From assembly GCA_022113835.1 (NCBI GenBank), contig JAILWY010000023.1, forward strand, positions 11,530,001 through 11,594,000: 64,000 bases of DNA, written 5' to 3'. The notes beneath the pieces are model-generated. The model saw nothing but the letters and a program-made list of their open reading frames with translations, searched no databases and was not told the DNA's origin. The stretch's first letter is position 1. Each line of letters begins with the position of its first letter. The position numbers and the translations under genes are program-made. This document shows positions 25,799 through 37,651 of this stretch, one piece after another. Source of the stretch: Atopsyche davidsoni (taxonomy: Eukaryota > Arthropoda > Insecta > Trichoptera > Hydrobiosidae).

Positions 25799-28196
25799 GT
25801 CTAAATCAACAGTGCCCGATATATAGCTTGCAAGATACATGTGGCTCATGTCTGTTTAAATATTAAAATGTTGCTCGCCCTTCTTCTAAATTGTCAAAAC
25901 AAGTCAAAAGTTGGACCCCTTGTGTAAACATTATTTTTTAAGTATGGTCAATGATAAAAAAACTGATTTAAATGATTCAATATTTATTATATATTTAGTA
26001 TAACTTACATCATTTTACAATTCAAAATATTACAAGGTATTTATTACAAACATTCACAATTTTATCACAGCAAGACAATACTTGAGATACTTCAAAAGAT
26101 TCATTGAGGTCAGAGACAAAGTATATTATACAATTATATAAAAAATTTACATGGTGGAATATTAAACTATCATTTTATTTGGCCGGATTCTGGCAAGCCC
26201 ACTGTGCTTTTGATTCCGGCTTTGCAGCTTGAACTGTTACTATTATTAAATTGGATCAACTGCATTTGTCTCTCACATTATCTTCTGTATAATTTTCCTA
26301 CACTATTGTTATTATCACTTCGAATTCAATAAAATAACCTGGCTAATGTAACAATTGTTTATATAAATTTATATATAGCATAAAGATATCGATTGTAAAC
26401 ATATTCATAGCAAAAAGTCAAATCAACATAATTTCACAAGGTAAAGAAATAAAAAAACTTAGATCAATGCATAAGAAATAATTCAGTTTTTGAATTTCTG
26501 CCGTTATCAGTTTGCAAAATCTAAACTTAACGACTGCAACAGATAATAAACATAGATTTTTTGCTTGGTTCACATCTGCAAAATTTATAATAATATCTAT
26601 TTTATATTCATTTTAGATGTTCAATTATTAAAATATTTCAGCAGTAATCCAGATTCACAAATAAATCAAGACTTTCATAAAAAAAAAAAAAGATGAGATG
26701 TAGTTATGAATTAAAAAAAAGGATCATCCAAAGAAAGAATTACAACACAAAAATTTACAAATCATATTTAATTTTTGATAAAAAACGAAAATAGAAAACA
26801 TTTTTTTTGAATTTGTTGTCCAGATATAATACTTTGTATCCCTTTTGGTTGACAGTATGAATTTTGAGATAAAGTATGAATTGCAACTAAGTTTATTTTA
26901 TATGAAGTTTAACCTTTTAAATGTTTTACATAAAACAAAATATAAATTTTATTAAAGTTACATAAGAATTGTCATTCAGTAAAATCTTTACTTGACATTT
27001 TGAAAACTAAATATAATAATAAAAATAATAATATTGCGAAAATAGTTGCCTAATAATAAAGTATGTATTTTGAATACATTTGGTAGGTATAACTGCAAAA
27101 GTTAAAAAGTAGAAATAATATCATCGATTAGTTCACAGAAATGTAAATTTTTCATGATGACGTTCTGTGTCTGCTCACAATCTTATATGCTGTCATTTTG
27201 AACATCATCCCATTAAAATTTTCATTTCATCTTTCTATTAAAATAATTTTAACTCTATTTGCACCTGCCATCTGCCAAAATTAGCCGTAATATATTGTCT
27301 ACAATAACTTCGTAGGTCTAATTTTGTTACACGGCATGACAATTTTGCTTGAGTATTTCAATCCAGTGATGCCGTACTGAGCGACAATTGCATGGTAATC
27401 TAATGATAATCGCTCAACATGCTCAGTCTGTCCAGAACTTTTCATGTAAGCCAAAAATTATAGTTTTTTGCAAATTCAACTTGTAAATTTTTTGAATCTA
27501 TGCAAAGTGGTGTTATTGAAAATTAACAAATCCCTACAAACACAGCTTTTCAACAAATCCTCAACACCTTGGGAATGAAAAGCTAAAACAAAAAAATATT
27601 TGACTAACAATCGCTAACACCAAATCTCAATGTAATTTTTTTATTAAATATAAGCTAGGGTTCATAAATATAAATTTGAAGTTTTTTTTATTTTAAAGAA
27701 GACCGAAAATAACAAGTATAAAAAATAATTGAGAATGTCATGAATAAAAGAGTTTGAAACTAGAAATAATTTACAACAAAATTAAAAAATAAATACTTTA
27801 CAATGAAAAAGTTAAACAATCAAAAGCATGAATTGTTTTATATAAATTTAAATATGTACATACTATTTGTCTTAAATTACCTTTCATTGATATCTTTAAT
27901 TTCCTAGATATATGAAACTTTACATTTGTTATGTTTTAATTTGGCCATTTGATGAGTCCATCATGATGTTTAAAAAAAAAAATCTAAAATTTTTAATAAC
28001 TTTTAAAATAAAAATAATATTAACTGACTAACATGTAATGTTATACAACTTTAAACATCACACAACTGTTGGTATTTCAAATATGTAAAACAATAAAAGA
28101 ACATCATATATAATTATATATATTTTTATAACCACTATGTATATATTTAATATTTAAATATTTTTTATTTACCAAGGAATAGATTTACAGTATCAC

Positions 28197-28200
<4 letters not shown>

Positions 28201-28292
<92 letters not shown>
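28201..28292. repeat. (AT)33 microsatellite followed by a 27-base T tract
   Basis: Uninterrupted AT dinucleotides from 28201 to 28266 run directly into T27. It lies about 170 bp past the MOSMO stop codon, in its probable 3' UTR or just beyond. Its length is likely to be polymorphic or assembly-sensitive. Confidence 0.95.
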
Positions 28293-28457
28293 ATATACAT
28301 ATTTTGTAAACATTTATCAAGAAAACACCAATCCCTAAGCAAAATATTTGTGAAAAAAATCTTAAATAATACACTCAATACTTATAAAAATATAAGACAA
28401 TAGGACAAAAATCATACTTTATACATTAAAACATAATTTACACAGCAGAAGAATATA

Positions 28458-29200
28458 TTAAAAATGTGGAAGACACACTTTGCCTGCGAACAATTCTGAG
28501 ATGACTGTAATCCACAGAGCAAGTACAAATAATATATAAGAAATTCCTACTTGGTGGCTGTTTGGAAGTTGATATGGCTGTCCACCAATCTCATCTACAT
28601 GGAAGCCCATAGGAAAAATGACAGCAGCAAGGCAAAATAAAACCACTGCAATAAAAAAAGATTCATATATAAATATATGAGAACATTTTGTAGTCGCACA
28701 ATGATTTATAACATTTAAAAAATGTAATACATACTTGCTGTAAATCCCACCCATCGAGCATAAGGCACTACATTTCTATCCCAATGACTAGATGCCAGAA
28801 GTATAATAGTGGTTGTGATACAAATACAACCAACAAATATACAAATGAGTGCAAGGAGCCACTCTGGCTGTAGCTCAGGAGTAAAACACACTTGCGGCCT
28901 ATTATACAGAGTCATACAAGTCCACATAAGACCCAAACGAGTATCTCCTGAAATACAATAAAACAAGTATTAATAGCAAGTATTTTTATACACCAATTAA
29001 AAGCAAAGCACTATAAATAAGCTTTACAAAATTATGATTATCTTATTTGTTTGAATCAAGAAATGTAATTTAAATATTACACGGAGAATAAACAAACCTC
29101 CAACTTCAGTTACGATCCAATCGGGCATTGCTAGGCTAACAATTGCGAAAACATCAGCGGCCATGAATAATGTTCCGGATATCAATGTAAGTTTATCCAT
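28458..29200 (-). CDS. Mosmo: MOSMO (modulator of smoothened / C16orf52), four-pass membrane protein
   Basis: In vertebrates MOSMO works with MEGF8 and MGRN1 in a membrane E3 ubiquitin-ligase complex that lowers surface Smoothened and damps Hedgehog signalling. Exons are 29200-29098, 28947-28735 and 28645-28458. Joins are in phase 1 and in frame, giving 167 aa, the same length as the human protein. Visible: MDKLTLISGTLFMAADVFAI (TM1), PDWI, then Cys-containing extracellular loop, CIFVGCICITTTIILLASSHW (about TM2), YARWVGFTAMVLFCLAAVIF (TM3), the family signature EIGGQPYQLPN, ISYILFVLALWITVISELFA (TM4) and the C-terminal GKVCLP. The start is the ATG at 29200, which matches the family N terminus; the frame is open upstream only from non-ATG codons. 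It is divergent from the FAM234-like gene. Confidence 0.93.
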
Positions 29201-30168
29201 TTTCAGATTATCATTTACGATCAAAATAATGGAGAAATGGAGCTTATTTCATAATACACACTAAAATACAGAGTTTAAAAAGAACACTCTTTTGATAATA
29301 TGTTATTATCATATACGTATCATCTTGAAAACAGCAATGGATGTCAATAATTAATTATTAATATAATAAAAAACTGGTTGCAGCGTCAGACCTTCAAACA
29401 AGACAGGAGAACCTGTCATTTTTAATAGACAAAAACATTATCACAAATAAGTTTTTTCTTTTTTAATAAAATATCTAGATATAGTTAGTTGTAGAAATAG
29501 TAGAATTTAAAATTTAACCGATAGCTTCATTTTTACAAAGTTTATATTATATTTCATCAAACATATGTTTTCGGTTGGTGCCATCAAGAAATACAACTGG
29601 TAGTATTGAAAACTGTAGTAACGCTTTGTTTTTGGTATTTACGTTGTCTCATTAGTTATTCACGCGCATGAATATGATCAATTATATCGAAGTTTAAAAA
29701 TTTTAATGGGAGGATTTTATAGAGAGCGTAAGCATAATTTATTTACTTTTGTTAAGGTGAAATATTTTTAAAATAGCATATTCATGTTATTTATTTACTG
29801 TTGTGTATTATTTATTTAAAAAAATATCTAAATTTATCATTCGGCATATTCAAGATAGTGAAGTTTGTAGTAATTGTCATTTAGTTTAAAATGCATAAAG
29901 CTGGCATCACTAAATAACAAATGTCAGTAAGTTTCATTGTCTATTATGAACTATTATTGGAATTGAAATAACAAGACGAAAATGTGAGTGTTTAAATAAG
30001 TTTTCTCTGAAAAAAGGTATCCAGAAAGGGGTTATAAGTTTAATATATCTTATTTATTTCCTAAAACGTCACAATTGTTTATAAATAAAATTTATAACAC
30101 TGCATACATGGAACTCGAAAGCTTTGAAGATAATATTATTGATTTTTTGGTCACTGTTCGACACAACG
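29201..30168. promoter_or_regulatory. Divergent region between MOSMO and the FAM234-like gene
   Basis: Just under 1 kb separates the two ATGs and holds both promoters. It is AT-rich. No clear TATA/Inr pair, transposon end or additional ORF was recognised. Confidence 0.5.
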
Positions 30169-32106
30169 ATGTCTAATCAGGGAACAGGGCAAGGGATTTA
30201 CTCACCTTTACGCCAAAATATTACTGATTCAGAATCTGAAGAAGAGTTACATAACTCGATCACCGCTAGATCTAAAATTTCTTCTGGAGAAAATCATAAC
30301 AAAGGAAACACAATGAAAAATGGATTTACGACCTTTCAACATTTCTCACCTGGCGAAGAGATGGAAGATTCTAACGGATACGTTTTAGGTATGGATAATA
30401 ATATAGAAAGTGTAAGCATTCTTCAGAGCGAAAAAAGCTCGGAACGAATGACACCTGTGAGAAAAGCTTTTTTCGTTTTGTCGATTTTAGTGTGTTTTCT
30501 CACCATAATAATATTCTTATGGGTATTGCCTTGCTCAGAACTAGGTGAATGCTCTGCCTCAATCAAAGCTAAATATAAAAAATCTAGTTGGGAAGATCAT
30601 TACTATGACATTGAATTAAAGGGTGCAATTAATATAGTAGATGGTGTTGTCGGATATGATAAAAATCTCATAATGCTGTTTAGAGGAGATACAGTTAACC
30701 CTCAGCACTCTGAAGGTGTGAGATCATCTAATGACAATGGAATTATTTTAATTGTTGGTAATTCTGGAAAGGTTGGTTGGTTTATTCGACAACCCAGACT
30801 GCCTACAGATGTAGATTGCTCTTTGATTGATGTGGATAATGATGATAGCAAGGATTGCATCGTTGTGGGTAAGGAAGGTTTATTTGCTGCCTTCAGTCCT
30901 ACTACTGGGACAGTTTACTGGTATCTTCACAATCACGAGGATAATAGTAAACCTTTTGAATCCGTGGATTTTCCTTTAATCTTGATGGATATAGACGGGG
31001 ACAGTATAAGTGATATGCTAGTACCTTGTAGTACTTCACCTGACAAGAATTTAAACTCACTAGTTCTTGTATCAGGCTATCAGGGCAGTGTTATTGGTCG
31101 CCCTTTACTCATAACCGAATGTACATCTATTAATAAACTCCAAATAGATAAAGATCACATTGTGAGTTTTACATGCAAAAATAATACTTCATTATCAGAA
31201 TCACTGAAAGTCATAACACTTGGAGAGTTGTTCAAGAGTATAACCAATAAACCATATAATATAAAATGGAACGATTGGGTAGTGACTAAGCAGCATCAAG
31301 TGTACGGCCAAAGAAAAGAAACTGAAAATCAACGAAATATATACTCTGTTGATGGAAGGAAACTTATTGTAGAAAATCGAGGGCACTGTCCCAAAAACTG
31401 TAAAGTTACCGTTCAGCTAATCGATGAAAGAAGTGGCAAAGAAAACATTTCATGGGAATATTCAGCAGCCCGAGTATACGGTATGGTACCTGCCACTCTT
31501 GTGTTCAATAACAGTGCTAATATGCTGAAGCATCATATATCAGGATTTGTTTTGAAATTCTGGCAGTGGAATAGTGGTCCTAAGAGTTTTAATAGGTATG
31601 ATCGCAACACAGATTCTAATACTTACAGTATCTTTAACAACATATTGGAGCAACAATTTGAGCACAGTGATGTTGATGATAAACTAAGAAGATTTATAAG
31701 GAATACGGCAGATGGAGACCAAACGTCAAAAAATCTTACAACAGCTTTCAATCGTCTGACAGAGAGAGTTGTTCTGGTAACTTTTAATTCCACTGATATT
31801 CACATTGTGAATGCAAGTCAAAGCGATGTCATTCAAATTTGTTATTATGAAAAGAAAGATTTGGTGTGTCAACCAGATTTGAGTAATCAAGAGAATTCTC
31901 TACTTATATCTGATTTGGATAATGATGGGTCACAAGAACTAATTACTTATCTTACAAGTTTTGTGTGTCCAGAATCTGAATCTCTCGATGATTTCCCGGC
32001 TAAAGCTGTTAAATGTAATGAAATGCTGCAATTGCGCTCAACAGTACGCGTTGTCCGCCTAGAAGCCGAACTTCCCAAACTATATGAAGCTGTTTCTCAC
32101 CATTAA
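30169..32106 (+). CDS. FAM234-like (ITFG3/KIAA1467 family) type II membrane protein
   Basis: A single exon encodes 645 aa. FAM234A/B proteins are single-pass membrane proteins with a beta-propeller-like ectodomain; their biochemical role is poorly known. Visible: a ~97-residue Ser/Glu-rich cytosolic N terminus with ITDSESEEEL; one TM at about 100-122 (FFVLSILVCFLTIIIFLWVL) directly followed by PCSELGEC; then an ectodomain with integrin-like calcium-loop motifs (LIDVDNDDSKDC, LMDIDGDSISDM, LISDLDNDGSQE) and several N-x-S/T sites. The ATG at 30169 is chosen; the frame is open 45 bases further up but only from TTG. Stop is at 32104-32106 and the last ~25 residues lack obvious motifs. Assignment to the FAM234 family is from TM context and repeats; A versus B is not resolved. 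Confidence 0.8.
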   Translation: MSNQGTGQGIYSPLRQNITDSESEEELHNSITARSKISSGENHNKGNTMKNGFTTFQHFSPGEEMEDSNGYVLGMDNNIESVSILQSEKSSERMTPVRKAFFVLSILVCFLTIIIFLWVLPCSELGECSASIKAKYKKSSWEDHYYDIELKGAINIVDGVVGYDKNLIMLFRGDTVNPQHSEGVRSSNDNGIILIVGNSGKVGWFIRQPRLPTDVDCSLIDVDNDDSKDCIVVGKEGLFAAFSPTTGTVYWYLHNHEDNSKPFESVDFPLILMDIDGDSISDMLVPCSTSPDKNLNSLVLVSGYQGSVIGRPLLITECTSINKLQIDKDHIVSFTCKNNTSLSESLKVITLGELFKSITNKPYNIKWNDWVVTKQHQVYGQRKETENQRNIYSVDGRKLIVENRGHCPKNCKVTVQLIDERSGKENISWEYSAARVYGMVPATLVFNNSANMLKHHISGFVLKFWQWNSGPKSFNRYDRNTDSNTYSIFNNILEQQFEHSDVDDKLRRFIRNTADGDQTSKNLTTAFNRLTERVVLVTFNSTDIHIVNASQSDVIQICYYEKKDLVCQPDLSNQENSLLISDLDNDGSQELITYLTSFVCPESESLDDFPAKAVKCNEMLQLRSTVRVVRLEAELPKLYEAVSHH

Positions 32107-34309
32107 CATTAAGTGCCTGATTTTTTTGTATAGAAGTTACCAAGTGCTGCACCTTTTTATTGTGATGTAAACTGAGATTATTACATGTAGTTTACACATT
32201 ATAAACTATTATAGATGTCGATTTGTATCTTTGGCATATTATTAAATTCATATTTTCTTTACATAAAAAAATAATTTAAGAGATATAAAAAAAGAAGTGA
32301 TGCTTTAAATAAGACTGGTGTATACTCTTAAATCATTACTTGTCTTGCTATGTATTTTTGTTGGGCTTATAGAGGCAATTTCAAGAAATAGCAATCTAAT
32401 ACAAATAAATAGTGTTTGTATTAAATTTTCAGTATATGTTTTATAGTGTATTTAAAATAGCACACGTTTTACACATTGAGATCGAAGTTAGAACAACAGT
32501 GTTACATAAAAAATGCGTGGTGAAACTGAAGTTTGAAGTCTTGATTTTTATTAGTACAAAATATCTAGTCTGTGTATTATAATGTACTGTAAATAATACA
32601 ATAAGTTAGTCAAATTATTTGTGATTATTAAAATAGAACTGCATATTATTTACCCATTTTGAAAGCAAATGTGTGATGTTAGACTGATATTTCCAAAGTA
32701 ATCAAATCATTTAAATAATATTTTATGTCGTCACTGCTTTCTGAATCCTCAGAAAGTCATGGATTTCTGAATCGTAAATTTGGAGAAAATATTTTGTTAA
32801 ATATTATTTATTTGTTAATCAATCTCAAAAGTGCATGTCAAGTAAAATTTGAAAAATATATATGTATTACAAAATAGATATAGTATTTTTTGTGTAAAAT
32901 TTATTTATTTAAATGTGCAACTTTGTCAATGCATTATCGCTTTTTAAAATTATATTTTGGATGAATCTATTGAGTTATTTATACTAGTAATATTTCATTT
33001 TGAGTGGTCTTACAAAAAGTAACCAAAAATCCATTATTAATAAATAAATTACCTTTAAAATAATTTTATTAAATACTTTTTCTTTTTTTTAAAACAAAAT
33101 TGCGTACAAATGTCCACATATTTTCTTAAAGAAATTTGTTGTACCTGCTGAATAAAATACTGATAAATGTGGATTATAAGTTTTAACAGTAAAGTCAATA
33201 TTTATTTTACTTACAGACCATTTGTGTTTATAAATAATATTCATTTATAAAAATAATTTATAACTATGTGAAATGTTATTACTTTATCAAGTAGTAAATC
33301 CTATCTCATTTTTCATTTATTGTTTTTTCCCACTATATCTTAACATGTAAATATATATTTTTTTTCAGCTTGCGCATTGTTAAAAAAATAAATTATCTTT
33401 GATATTTATATGAACATGTGATTTTATTATATTCTTAAACATTATAATCATACTTATTATAATATTAATTATGTACCACAGTGCACAGCAAATTAAAACC
33501 CAAAATTAGCGATTCTGGGGTGACCTTCAATGCTTCGAATTACATAACATCTAAAATTATAATGTGTTCTCATTAATTGCATTATTCCCTATCATTTGGT
33601 ATAATTTTTTTTAACTATTTCTTTGTGTAAAATTAAAAAAACAGTTTCTTATTATGACGGCTGGTGGTTGTATCACATGCTTAGTGCTTTTTGATTAAAC
33701 TGATATTTATTATATGAAACTGATATTATTATTAACTTATAAATAATTTATTAGTATATTTGTCAGTAACATATTGTTAAAGTGAATAAAACTGTTGCAA
33801 TTGTAAAAGAAAATTTTCTGAACATATCCACAATCTCACCTGAGCCTAAACCTTCAATATGATGATCCAGATATAGGGGATGGGGTTGGGGATACATGGA
33901 TAAAAATGTACATTTCTCTTTAGTTTATCAAGCTATTGCCTACATTGAAAACAATTATATTTTTTAACCAATTTCCATTTGCAGAGCTTTTCATATCTTC
34001 CTAATGATTATTTAAAAAAGGCCAATGCGAAAATCTACTGCCATCTAGCGGAAAAAATAAAATAAAAAACTTATTCAGTTGTTTGGTTGTTCAGCCACCT
34101 GTTTTACCGACAGTAAATGAAACGTGAAAGTTCTGCTGTTCGTTTTGCACAAAGTATTGTATTTTTATTATTTGGATATAATTTGCGTTGTTTGGTTATT
34201 TATATCAACATGTGTATGGTTGATATCGTTTTAAAATTCTTATTGTCTAGTGGATTGTTACAATTTTAATTAGTTTTTAACGACATAATATTGAAAACTG
34301 ACTTCCATA
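32107..34309. other. Spacer between FAM234-like gene and PKA RI exon
   Basis: AT-rich 3' UTR and intergenic DNA with several AATAAA-like signals (for example near 33148 and 33784). A CTCF-consensus-like site lies at 34038-34051. I see no coding potential. Confidence 0.55.
34038..34051 (-). promoter_or_regulatory. CTCF-consensus-like site
   Basis: The minus strand reads CCGCTAGATGGCAG, which fits every position of the degenerate CTCF core CCRSYAGRKGGCRS. It lies about 270 bp before the PKA RI start codon and after the FAM234-like gene, a sensible place for a boundary. Occupancy is unknown. Confidence 0.45.
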
Positions 34310-34462
34310 ATGGAAGAAGAGCAGAGTTTACGTGAATGTGAAAATTATATACAAACCCATAATATTCAAATAGTGTTAAAAGACTGTATCGTGCAGCTGT
34401 GTGTCAACAGACCAGAAAATCCTGTGATTTTTTTACGCCAGTATTTCCAGAAACTAGAAAGG
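34310..34462 (+). CDS. Pka-R1: PKA type I regulatory subunit, first coding exon (dimerisation/docking domain)
   Basis: The 51-codon exon begins [20 protein letters not shown] and continues through [17 protein letters not shown] to [11 protein letters not shown], then a phase-0 donor AGG/GTAAGT. This is the RI-alpha/beta dimerisation/docking domain: the four-helix bundle that dimerises regulatory subunits and binds AKAPs, including the two conserved Cys of RI subunits (in ECENY and KDCIVQLC). The remainder (inhibitor site and two cAMP-binding domains) was not found in the following 29.5 kb, so intron 1 must be long or the gene continues to the right. An AKAP/RI role is established for the family. 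The ATG at 34310 is the natural start. Confidence 0.93.
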
Positions 34463-36052
34463 GTAAGTGGATGGTTTTGACATTTGACAATCGAGTAACT
34501 CCAGATTCAGAAAGACACCTCCCAATATGAGAAACTCTTAAATCGTCCTTATATGAGTTTATTTTATTTTTACTACACATTGCACAGAGCATATTATTAT
34601 TTAATTTTTGATATTTCTCATTTCTATTATTTCGACTGTTTTGACATATTATTGGAAATACACAGTTTTTCTTTTTGACACTAGATGTCATTATACACAG
34701 TATCAGTAATTTTAAATTGATTCATGTGCTCCATGTCTGTAATGGCTCACGGGGACTATTTCCAAAATCTATAGCAAACGTTATTCAATTGTAACATACA
34801 TTATTTCAACAAACAAAATTTTGATGTTCATTTAAAACGCAAACAAGGGTGTTTGCGAACAAACACCCTTGAAATAGAAACTAACATGAAATAATAGAGC
34901 ATTAATCAAATCACAAGATGAAGATGCTCGCTGGAAGTCCCATCGTTAAATCAACCATAGCTGCTTTTTATTCTAAGATTCCTGTAATTTTTATTTTCCA
35001 ATCTCCCACTCATCAATAAAACGTAGTTTTTTTTAACATTGCTAAAGCATTCTAGCACTTCAATTGTTGATAATACATGTATCCTACTTTTTTTTACGAA
35101 CATTGAATTTATCTATGCAAATGGTTGTGATTTTTTTTCATTGGCAGCTAGCAACAATATTATTTTTATTTTATTGCGATTGCAAAATTAAATTCATATT
35201 TTCACATGAAACTCTCTTTTGTGTATCCATTATGCTGCGCTCACGTACAATTACCAACATCGGTGGGCGCCTATTTCCCCGAGTCAATACTTGGAGATAC
35301 GGTGTCCAGGTTACGGTGGACATCTGTTTCACATTTTACGCACATAATACGCGTTTATATCTAGCTAGTGTAGGGGCGACTATTTGAAAATCATCTTTGT
35401 GAAAAAAAAAAAAATTATGGTTCTTTATTTTATTTTTGATATCCATTATCCATATTTGTGCTATCCCTTGATCGCCTCAAGTGGTAGCGTATTTTCTATT
35501 TTAGTTATTGAGTTGGACTAGGGATAAATATGTGCAAAAACATTTTTTTGAGTATCATTTAGTGAGGGTGTATTCGATTTTATTATTTAGGCTACAGTAG
35601 TGTACGTTGCACGATAAAATAAACTTGTCGGATATCCAAATTTGTGCATCTCGAATGTAACTTTTGTTGGAGCAGGTATTGCTTCTTTACCTTTGTTATC
35701 AAAAAGATTACGGCGTCTCACATGGAAATTCTCTAACTGTGATCAATTTTTTGTAAAGGTATTAAATATATAAACAACATTGCGTATCTTCGGAAACGGT
35801 TGTATTGTACTTACAGGGACACGGAAAAAGTAATTGTAAGTTTATTGCGCACAGCGATAATTGTAAATATTATATTGTTTCGACCGATATGCTCTACATT
35901 TTAATTTTTATAATCCAAAGTATACGGGTTATGTGTACAAATAATATAGTTTTTATTGGTTTTCACGCGACACGTCCAGGTCCGGATTGAGCCACGAGTG
36001 GCCCGTGGGTCCTGTCAAGCATCACGGGACTCGGCTCGTCTCACTCGTCGAG
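34463..36052. other. Start of presumed PKA RI intron 1
   Basis: Contains a strong hairpin (34844-34871) and, at about 35430-35560, a stretch resembling one near 63.7-63.9 kb. No coding exon recognised. Confidence 0.5.
34844..34871. repeat. 12-bp-arm inverted repeat with 4-base loop
   Basis: CAAGGGTGTTTG (34844-34855), loop CGAA, then CAAACACCCTTG (34860-34871). Perfect arms; could form a stable hairpin in DNA or intronic RNA. Confidence 0.85.
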
Positions 36053-36140
36053 ATGGGAGACAAGTCTTCAAAACACTCGAAAACTGTCGAGCCGGGCTCG
36101 TCATGCCGTCTGCGAACACACAACTGTCATTTCTTGAAGG
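36053..36140 (+). CDS. Candidate alternative first exon (MGDKSSKHSK...)
   Basis: In a locally GC-richer patch an ATG opens MGDKSSKHSKTVEPG and runs 29 codons to HFLK plus one base, ending at G/GTACGT, a fair donor (phase 1). MGxxxS followed by Lys is a good N-myristoylation signal. Its phase differs from the PKA RI exon (phase 0), so it would not join the same acceptor in frame. No partner exon is identified. It may be chance. Confidence 0.25.
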
Positions 36141-36552
36141 GTACGTCCAGCTTGGCTTCGCAAAGCCACAGAAGCGGCTGAGTCTCGAGGGTTGGCTTCG
36201 CGTGCAGCAATCGGCACCTCCAACTCGAGAGTCTGGAGCTGCAAGCGTGTCGGATCTGATGACGGAGGAAGTACTGCTAAAGGGTGGATGAAGATATTTG
36301 TCTATCCAACTGTGCTACATAAATATCCAGATTTTTTTTATATTTCCACTGAAATCCGAGAAAATATCACATCGTAATAACAATAATAAAATATTGAAGG
36401 AAGTATCCACTTCATAAAGCACATTTATTTTTACAGATATTTACGTACAATTATTGTGTTTCGCTTGCTATTTTTTTTCATGCAAAAATTGTTATTGATG
36501 AAGTGTACCCGGCTCACGAATAAATTAACGAGGGCACAACGTTATGCAGCTG

Positions 36553-36560
36553 TGACGTCA
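36553..36560. promoter_or_regulatory. CRE palindrome TGACGTCA
   Basis: A perfect cAMP-response-element palindrome, about 445 bp before the MGNWLARQRG candidate first exon. Confidence 0.45.
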
Positions 36561-36997
36561 TACATCTGCTCAGATAATCTCAGATAATGCTTTACGCCGG
36601 GATATTTAATCAGCACTAGTCGATTGTATTTAGGCAAAGCCTTCGGATGTGCGGAAACTCGGTTTAGACCGATATATATGTAAACTCTTAACTTCAGTAC
36701 ATCAATAATTATTTGTAATGTAAAAATAAATTTTGACAAATCCAATTGAATAATATTATCATTAAATTAAAAAGCGAATTAAAAGCGCTGTTGATTTTGC
36801 AAAAATAGATTAAATATACACATAAATTTTAACAGACAATCACTTGAATTTCACATTAGTTAATCGATACAATTTTTTTAATTTTTTTTTATTGTTTTAT
36901 ATTATTTTGTAATATATACAAAACCTCAGTGCAAACGGTCATTTATACGTCACATTTGTGCATTCTCTCGACTGTCTGGTGTTTCGGGACCTGAGGC

Positions 36998-37108
36998 ATG
37001 GGCAACTGGCTGGCCAGGCAGAGAGGTGTGAGGGGCCCCCCGGGACCACCCCGCCCCGCTGCCCCCCCTGCCCCCTCGACCATCCACGGCGACTCGCAAC
37101 CGCTAAAG
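36998..37108 (+). CDS. Candidate alternative first exon, possibly of Pka-R1 (MGNWLARQRG...)
   Basis: An ATG in a CpG-rich islet opens MGNWLARQRGVRGPPGPPRP and continues Pro/Ala-rich for 37 codons to QPLK, then a donor AAG/GTATCA in phase 0, the same phase as the PKA RI exon 2.5 kb upstream. The Gly-2 could be lipidated. The codon content (GC-rich, CpG-rich) differs from the AT-rich surroundings, as promoter-proximal exons here do. Alternative N termini are known for RI genes in insects, but linkage to Pka-R1 is only inferred from strand, phase and position. It could belong to another gene downstream. Confidence 0.35.
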
Positions 37109-37651
37109 GTATCACACCTCGCACACTCATGTAGAGTGAACCCAATTTACGGATTGTATTCGTTTTTTTTTTACAGGAGCGATACTGTTTATCGATTGTA
37201 TAAATTTAAGCAACGTTACTAGCTATCGCTAATAGGCGACAGAGTCTTGCGTCTCCGAAATTTCCAACGATAGTCTTTAACCTGAACTGTTGCAACTGTT
37301 TTTTGTCTTTCCATATCTCGGCTTAAATGTTTTATAAACTTAATATTCTATTAAAAATCAAAAAATGATTTTAACTCCCATATTCCTAAATTCCCGTTAT
37401 ATATAAGAAATGAGACTTTTTTGACTAGAAGTATTTTGTTATCATTTCCTGTTGTTTACTGATAAAATGTACAACAATAATAGTGGTGATGCCATATAAG
37501 TTCGAAAGCCTGGGTTGTCTTGTTATAGTTACATTATCTAATATTATTTCGAAATTCCGTTCCTGCACGAAAACAAAGTATCAATTGAGCCAAACCCAAT
37601 ACGCGTTTAGTAGAATGCTTGCTGGTTTTTCGATACGTCTTTAGTCTATGG

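Larger units (their letters stand above)
22470..28457. other. AT-rich convergent spacer between HELZ and MOSMO
   Basis: This is 6 kb of non-coding DNA. The HELZ 3' UTR lies at the left end and probably a MOSMO 3' UTR at the right. It contains the ORF relic at 23416-24000, a short inverted-repeat element (24243-24347), a Helitron 3' end (25012-25313), an (AC)n tract (about 25649-25667), a hAT terminal fragment (ending at 25798) and a long AT/T tract (28201-28292). From 25.9 to 28.2 kb I see nothing but AT-rich sequence. Confidence 0.6.

Noticed and set aside
34404..34691. 95-codon minus-strand ORF overlapping the PKA RI exon
   Set aside because: Antisense to a secure exon and its donor site; no domain or splice support.
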